Program-made: the position numbers and the translations under genes
Notes under the pieces: model-generated
What the model was told of the DNA's origin: nothing
What the model saw: only the letters and a program-made list of their open reading frames with translations
The model's database searches: none
NCBI RefSeq assembly: GCF_001700505.1
Contig: NZ_MAPV01000082.1
Location: 29,582-93,581 of the forward strand
Reading direction: 5' to 3'
Source: Streptomyces mutomycini
GTDB lineage: Bacteria > Actinomycetota > Actinomycetes > Streptomycetales > Streptomycetaceae
DNA length: 64,000 nucleotides
Shown: positions 60,404 to 64,000 of the stretch, in pieces
Layout: the number at the start of each line of letters is the position of its first letter
How positions within the stretch are numbered: the first letter of the stretch is position 1

Positions 60404-62455
60404 ATGATGTCTCAACTTCGCGCACCCACAGCGCGACCGGAACGCCGCGAAGGCGGACGGCACGGCCGTCCGGGTGGCCGCTCGCACTCGACCGCGAGCC
60501 GGCCGCGTGCCGCGCAGCCCGCCCCCGACGGCCGACTGCGACCACAACTCCTGCGCTCCGCCGTCCTGCCGACCGTGGCCGCAGTGCTCAGCGGCGCAGC
60601 GGCCGTCATCTTCACCATCCGGGCCTCAGGGGTGCGTCCCTCGGGCAGCCTGCTGGCGGCGCTCGGCGGGTCCGGGGCGCTGGCCGTGGCAGCAGTCGCC
60701 GCGGCCTTCCTCGGCGCGGGCCGCATCGCCACAGGTGTGCTCGACCGTGTGCTCGCGCTCCGTCGCACCGGTGCTCAGCACCGGGCCGAACTCCAGCGCC
60801 TCGTGGAACAGCTCCGCGACGGCGAGCCCATGCCGGCCCGCCCGGCCACGCCCGCCGCCGCCCCCGACGCGGACGCGTTCGAGCTCCTCGGCCAGGAGAT
60901 GGGCCACTCGCAGGACGACGCCGTGGCTGCCGTCGTCCATGCCTCGCAGCTGTTCCGCAGCAACGGGAACGAACAGAAGGTCGAGGTCTTCGTCAACCTC
61001 GCCCGGCGACTGCAGTCCCTCGTGCACCGTGAGATCCAGATCCTCGACGAACTGGAGCACGAGGTCGAGGATCCCGACCTGCTCAAGGGCCTCTTCCACG
61101 TCGACCATCTCGCCACCCGTATCCGCCGGCACGCCGAGAACCTAGCTGTGCTCGGCGGCGCCGTCTCACGGCGGCAGTGGAGCAATCCCGTGACCATGAC
61201 CGAAGTGCTGCGTTCGGCGATCGCCGAGGTCGAGCAGTACCCACGGGTCAAGCTGGTCCCGCCGATCGACGGCACGCTGCGCGGACACGCGGTCGCCGAC
61301 GTCATCCACCTTCTCGCCGAACTCGTCGAGAACGCCACGGTGTTCTCCGCACCACACACCCAGGTCCTGCTGCGCGCCCAGCGTGTCACCGCCGGACTCG
61401 CCCTGGAGGTCGAGGACCGGGGGCTCGGCATGCCCGGCCCCGAGCAGAAGCGGATGAACACGCTGCTCGCCGACCCCGACCAGGTCAACGTCGCCCATCT
61501 GCTGCAGGACGGGCGGATCGGGCTGTTCGTGGTCGCCTCCCTGGCCCGCAGGCACGGCATCGCCGTACGGCTGCAGAGCAACATCTACGGGGGCACCCAA
61601 GCCGTACTGGTGCTGCCCGAAGTCCTGCTGGGCATCGACATCGATGCCACGACGGCACCCGGCACCGCTCCGGCCCCACAGCCCGGAGCCCAGCACCGGC
61701 CACCTCCCGCTCACGACGCCCCGCCCCTCGCCCCGTCGCAGGCCGCGGCCCAGCCTCCGCTGCGGCTGGACGCCATGCCCCGGCAGGACCGGGGCCAAGG
61801 GCAGGGGCCTCCGCTGCCCCTGCGTGCCGAGCGGGTCGACCGCCCGAACCTCGCCGCCTCTCCGCCCGGCGGGCCGGTCCCGTCTGCCGGGCCCCTCCCG
61901 TCCGCTGGACCAGCTCAGCCGGCCCGACCGGACCTGTCTGCTGGACCGGTGCCGCTGCCCGGGAGCCCCGCGTCCGCCTCGTCGTCCTCGTCCGCCATGG
62001 ACGCTGGTGCTCCCACAGAAGCCTCGGCTGCCCCTGCCACCGCGGCCGGACCCGGTCGGCCCCAGCTCCCCAGGCGCAGCAACCAGGAGCATCTGGTTCC
62101 GCAGCTCAGAGAGGCCCCGGTCCCGCGCGCCGAGGACGAGAACGCCCTGCACGACCCGGGTCTGATGGCAGCCTTCCGCCGTGGGGTCGACCTCGCCGAG
62201 GCCCGGACCGCCGAAGAGCCGGAAACCACGGACGCATACGGCGCACCCGATGCCGCGCCGGCCGCCCCCGGTGCCGCGCCGGCCGCCCCCGGTGCCATGA
62301 CAGTCGGGGCACAGCGGTCACACACCCTCGCCCCGCTGCCCTTCCGCGGATCCGTCACCAACGCGACCACCGGAACGGAGCGAGTGGACCCGGGTCACCG
62401 GGGACCTCTGACGCCCGAACCGGATCCCCGAACCGAGAACATGTTCAAGGAGTAG
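60404..62455 (+). CDS. cvnA: Conservon sensor kinase-like protein CvnA
   Basis: 683 residues. Two membrane helices near residues 50-100 (LPTVAAVLSGAAAVIFTIRA; LAVAAVAAAFLGAGRIATGV), then a dimerisation-like helical region and an HATPase domain (LLAELVENATVFSAPHTQVL; LEVEDRGLGMPGPEQKRMNT; RIGLFVVASLARRHGIAVRL). The C-terminal 250 residues are a Pro/Ala/Gly-rich disordered tail with a PAAPGA repeat. It forms a membrane-associated complex with CvnB-D that resembles a eukaryotic G-protein-coupled system. Starts at 60404 and 60407 are both possible. Confidence 0.9.
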   Translation: MMSQLRAPTARPERREGGRHGRPGGRSHSTASRPRAAQPAPDGRLRPQLLRSAVLPTVAAVLSGAAAVIFTIRASGVRPSGSLLAALGGSGALAVAAVAAAFLGAGRIATGVLDRVLALRRTGAQHRAELQRLVEQLRDGEPMPARPATPAAAPDADAFELLGQEMGHSQDDAVAAVVHASQLFRSNGNEQKVEVFVNLARRLQSLVHREIQILDELEHEVEDPDLLKGLFHVDHLATRIRRHAENLAVLGGAVSRRQWSNPVTMTEVLRSAIAEVEQYPRVKLVPPIDGTLRGHAVADVIHLLAELVENATVFSAPHTQVLLRAQRVTAGLALEVEDRGLGMPGPEQKRMNTLLADPDQVNVAHLLQDGRIGLFVVASLARRHGIAVRLQSNIYGGTQAVLVLPEVLLGIDIDATTAPGTAPAPQPGAQHRPPPAHDAPPLAPSQAAAQPPLRLDAMPRQDRGQGQGPPLPLRAERVDRPNLAASPPGGPVPSAGPLPSAGPAQPARPDLSAGPVPLPGSPASASSSSSAMDAGAPTEASAAPATAAGPGRPQLPRRSNQEHLVPQLREAPVPRAEDENALHDPGLMAAFRRGVDLAEARTAEEPETTDAYGAPDAAPAAPGAAPAAPGAMTVGAQRSHTLAPLPFRGSVTNATTGTERVDPGHRGPLTPEPDPRTENMFKE

Positions 62456-62462
62456 ATGCACC

Positions 62463-62897
62463 ATGACGAGCGAAATGCCGTCCGGGCAGGTCTCGGACCT
62501 CGACTGGCTGCTCAGTGGCCTGGTCCAACGCGTGCCCTACACGCGCAGCGCCGTCCTCCTCTCGGCGGACGGCCTGGTGAAATCCGTCCACGGCATGGAC
62601 GCCGACAGTGCCGACCACATGGCCGCCCTGGCCGCCGGCCTCTACTCACTCGGCCGGAGTGCCGGTGCCCGGTTCGGTGACAACGGCGACGTGCGGCAGG
62701 TGGTGGTCGAACTCGACTCGACGCTCCTGTTCGTCTCGACGGCCGGCTCCGGCACCTGCCTCGCCGTCCTCGCGGGCCGCGAGGCGGACGCCGCGGTGCT
62801 CGGTTACGAGATGGCCATGCTGGTCAAGAGCGTCCGCCCCTACCTGATGACGCCGCTCCGGCAGCCGGCCGGAGCTCCGTTCACCCCGGGGCTTTGA
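62463..62897 (+). CDS. cvnB: Conservon roadblock/LC7 protein CvnB
   Basis: 144 residues with the roadblock fold: LDWLLSGLVQRVPYTRSAVL, LLSADGLVKSVHGMDADSAD, LYSLGRSAGARFGDNGDVRQ and VELDSTLLFVSTAGSGTCLA. These proteins act as GTPase-activating or adaptor partners for CvnD. 7 bases after cvnA, with no terminator in between. Confidence 0.93.
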   Translation: MTSEMPSGQVSDLDWLLSGLVQRVPYTRSAVLLSADGLVKSVHGMDADSADHMAALAAGLYSLGRSAGARFGDNGDVRQVVVELDSTLLFVSTAGSGTCLAVLAGREADAAVLGYEMAMLVKSVRPYLMTPLRQPAGAPFTPGL

Positions 62898-62899
62898 GG

Positions 62900-63271
62900 A
62901 TGCCGGCCCCGCAGGACGGGCCGTTGCTCGACGACGCGGCAGGCCGGCTCATCCGCCCCTACACCGTGAGTAACGGCCGGACGAGGCCGACCACCGTGCT
63001 CGATCTGCTCTCCCTCGTGATGGCCACGGGGAGCGAGCCCCAGGTCCACCTCGGCCCCGAGCACACCGTGGCCCTCGAGCTCTGCGGCGGACCCACGTCC
63101 GTGGCAGAGGTCGCCGCCCATCTCCGGCTCCCCGCCGTCGTCACCAAGGTCCTCCTCTCCGACCTGGTCGACTGCGGCGCGGTCACCGCGCACGCCCCCG
63201 CCTTCCACGACATGCCAACCGACCGATCCCTGCTGGAGGCAGTGCTCGATGGTCTACGACGACAGCTCTGA
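62900..63271 (+). CDS. cvnC: Conservon DUF742 protein CvnC
   Basis: 123 residues of DUF742: RLIRPYTVSNGRTRPTTVLD and VALELCGGPTSVAEVAAHLR with the winged-helix-like LPAVVTKVLLSDLVDCGAVT. ATG at 62900 is 2 bases after the cvnB stop. Its 3' end overlaps cvnD by 23 bases. Confidence 0.92.
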   Translation: MPAPQDGPLLDDAAGRLIRPYTVSNGRTRPTTVLDLLSLVMATGSEPQVHLGPEHTVALELCGGPTSVAEVAAHLRLPAVVTKVLLSDLVDCGAVTAHAPAFHDMPTDRSLLEAVLDGLRRQL

Positions 63272-63869
63272 CAGCTCCGGAAGCCCCGAATTCTTTCCCG
63301 TGGCCCTCAAGATCCTGGTCGCGGGCGGCTTCGGCGTCGGCAAAACGACCTTCGTGGGTGCCGTCAGCGAGATCGCGCCGCTGAGTACCGAGGAGCTCCT
63401 CACGCAGGTCAGTGCGGCGACCGACAGCCTCGAAGGCATCGAATCGAAGTCGGCGACCACCGTGGCGATGGACTTCGGCCGGATCACGCTGTCCGCGCAG
63501 CATGTGCTCTACCTCTTCGGCACCCCCGGGCAGGAGCGCTTCTGGTTCATGTGGGACGAGCTGTCCAAGGGCGCCCTCGGCGCGGTCGTGCTGGCCGACA
63601 CACGCCGGCTGGCGGAGTGCTTCGCGGCTGTCGACTTCTTCGAGCGGCGCGGCATCGGATTCATCGTCGCGGTCAACGAGTTCGACGGCGCCTACCGCTA
63701 CGAACCGGAAGAGGTGCGGGCCGCGCTCGACCTCGGGCCCGAGGTACCGGTCGTCCTCTGCGACGCCAGGATCGCCAGCTCGGGCACCGGGGCGCTGGTC
63801 ACCCTCGTCCAGCACCTCATCAACGCCACTGCGCCCGCGCCGATGTCGGGCTTCGGAGCACATCCGTGA
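63249..63869 (+). CDS. cvnD: Conservon small GTPase CvnD
   Basis: 206 residues. G1 GGFGVGKTTFVGAVSE (near residue 26), G3 LFGTPGQERFWFMWDELSKG, and VAVNEFDGA in place of the NKxD G4 motif. It is an Ras-like GTPase that relays the CvnA signal. Together with cvnABC it completes the conservon. Confidence 0.93.
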   Translation: MVYDDSSDSSGSPEFFPVALKILVAGGFGVGKTTFVGAVSEIAPLSTEELLTQVSAATDSLEGIESKSATTVAMDFGRITLSAQHVLYLFGTPGQERFWFMWDELSKGALGAVVLADTRRLAECFAAVDFFERRGIGFIVAVNEFDGAYRYEPEEVRAALDLGPEVPVVLCDARIASSGTGALVTLVQHLINATAPAPMSGFGAHP

Positions 63870-63937
63870 CTCCGCACGGGACAGGCCGGCCGCCGCGTCC
63901 CGGCGAACCGGCTGACCCACCACCGGGAGACGGCTGA
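63866..63937 (+). pseudogene. Possible stump of a cvnE (cytochrome P450) gene
   Basis: GTG at 63866 overlaps the cvnD stop (GTGA) and encodes 23 residues, MTPHGTGRPPRPGEPADPPP then GDG and stop. Some conservons continue with a P450 gene whose N-terminus is Pro/Gly-rich with PPPGCP. The reading ends right there, so either the P450 was lost here or this is a chance frame. Confidence 0.3.
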
Positions 63938-63938
63938 C

Positions 63939-64000
63939 TCAGTGGTGCAGGAAACCGGTGATGCGCTGCCGCAGCGATTGCGCGTCGAGGCCGTGCGCCA
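63939..64000 (-). CDS. 3' end of an unrecognised gene at the right edge
   Basis: The minus strand reads AHGLDAQSLRQRITGFLHH and a stop at 63939. It is the C-terminal 20 residues of a gene lying mostly outside the window; the family cannot be told from this. Confidence 0.5.
   Translation of the reverse strand, partial: AHGLDAQSLRQRITGFLHH

Noticed and set aside
61166..62152. 328-codon antisense frame in the cvnA tail
   Set aside because: The sense strand encodes the proline-rich tail of CvnA in a coherent operon.
62250..62300. Tandem DNA repeat in cvnA
   Set aside because: It is the in-frame PAAPGA repeat of the disordered tail, not a mobile or regulatory element.

Overview
The window is 64 kb of high-GC actinobacterial chromosome, almost certainly Streptomyces. 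Supporting signs are GC-rich third codon positions, frequent GTG starts with four-base start/stop overlaps, a complete hopanoid operon, a conservon (cvnABCD), an LPFR-motif micro-protein, a DUF6126/XRE-cupin pair and a cyclic-di-AMP riboswitch ahead of a LysM/M23 wall peptidase. Gene order resembles what I remember of the S. coelicolor SCO67xx region (idi, a glycan-like operon, the hopanoid operon, phosphatase, M23 peptidase, SGNH hydrolase). That synteny is recollection, not a search.

Region by region: 1-7.3 kb holds a truncated edge gene, a decayed and an intact DUF2236 oxygenase-like gene, a LacI regulator divergent from a BCCT transporter, a D-amino-acid oxidase and an ABC-F ATPase. 7.3-10.2 kb is a secreted ricin-domain pectate lyase with a clear promoter, plus a LacI regulator with two palindromic operators. 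10.2-20.7 kb carries tex, an LPFR micro-protein, a SCO6745-family protein, a DJ-1/PfpI remnant, a crotonase, an HdeD-like membrane protein, a RsbW-like kinase, idi, a methyltransferase-GNAT fusion, a cation efflux pump and galE. 21.0-28.1 kb is a tightly overlapping seven-gene operon: two CDP-alcohol phosphotransferases, a sugar/alcohol nucleotidyltransferase, a glycerol-1-phosphate-dehydrogenase-like enzyme, a GT2 glycosyltransferase and a Wzm/Wzt-type ABC exporter. It looks like an undescribed phosphoglycan or polar-lipid pathway.

28.4-38.3 kb is the hopanoid operon: hpnC, hpnD, hpnE, a polyprenyl diphosphate synthase, shc, an hpnG-like phosphorylase, hpnH and a class III aminotransferase. 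Together they would turn farnesyl diphosphate into squalene, hopene and C35 amino-hopanoids. The ispG and dxs paralogues that I recall between hpnH and the aminotransferase in S. coelicolor are absent; a 169-bp gap with a large hairpin sits there. 38.3-42.6 kb has an XRE-cupin regulator with DUF6126, a tyrosine phosphatase, the riboswitch-controlled M23 peptidase and an SGNH hydrolase.

42.6-48.1 kb is a five-gene STM4011-STM4015 operon with two radical SAM enzymes, a sulfatase-like hydrolase, an ATP-grasp-like protein and a leucine-rich-repeat-like protein. It has no product that I know of and is the strongest candidate for an undescribed system. It is divergent from an uncharacterised small protein and a DUF6745 protein. 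49.7-53.5 kb has a TetR regulator, a Glu/Leu dehydrogenase with a well-defined promoter/operator, a PPOX flavoprotein and an MBL-fold hydrolase. 54.2-56 kb is a small mosaic with an orphan protein, a deleted IS transposase and a SUKH-3 immunity protein of lower GC. 56-64 kb contains an SRPBCC protein, an ABC exporter with a LacI-type palindrome inside its first codons, a GyrB-like ATPase remnant and the conservon at the right edge. I saw no tRNA, rRNA, CRISPR array or intact mobile element.
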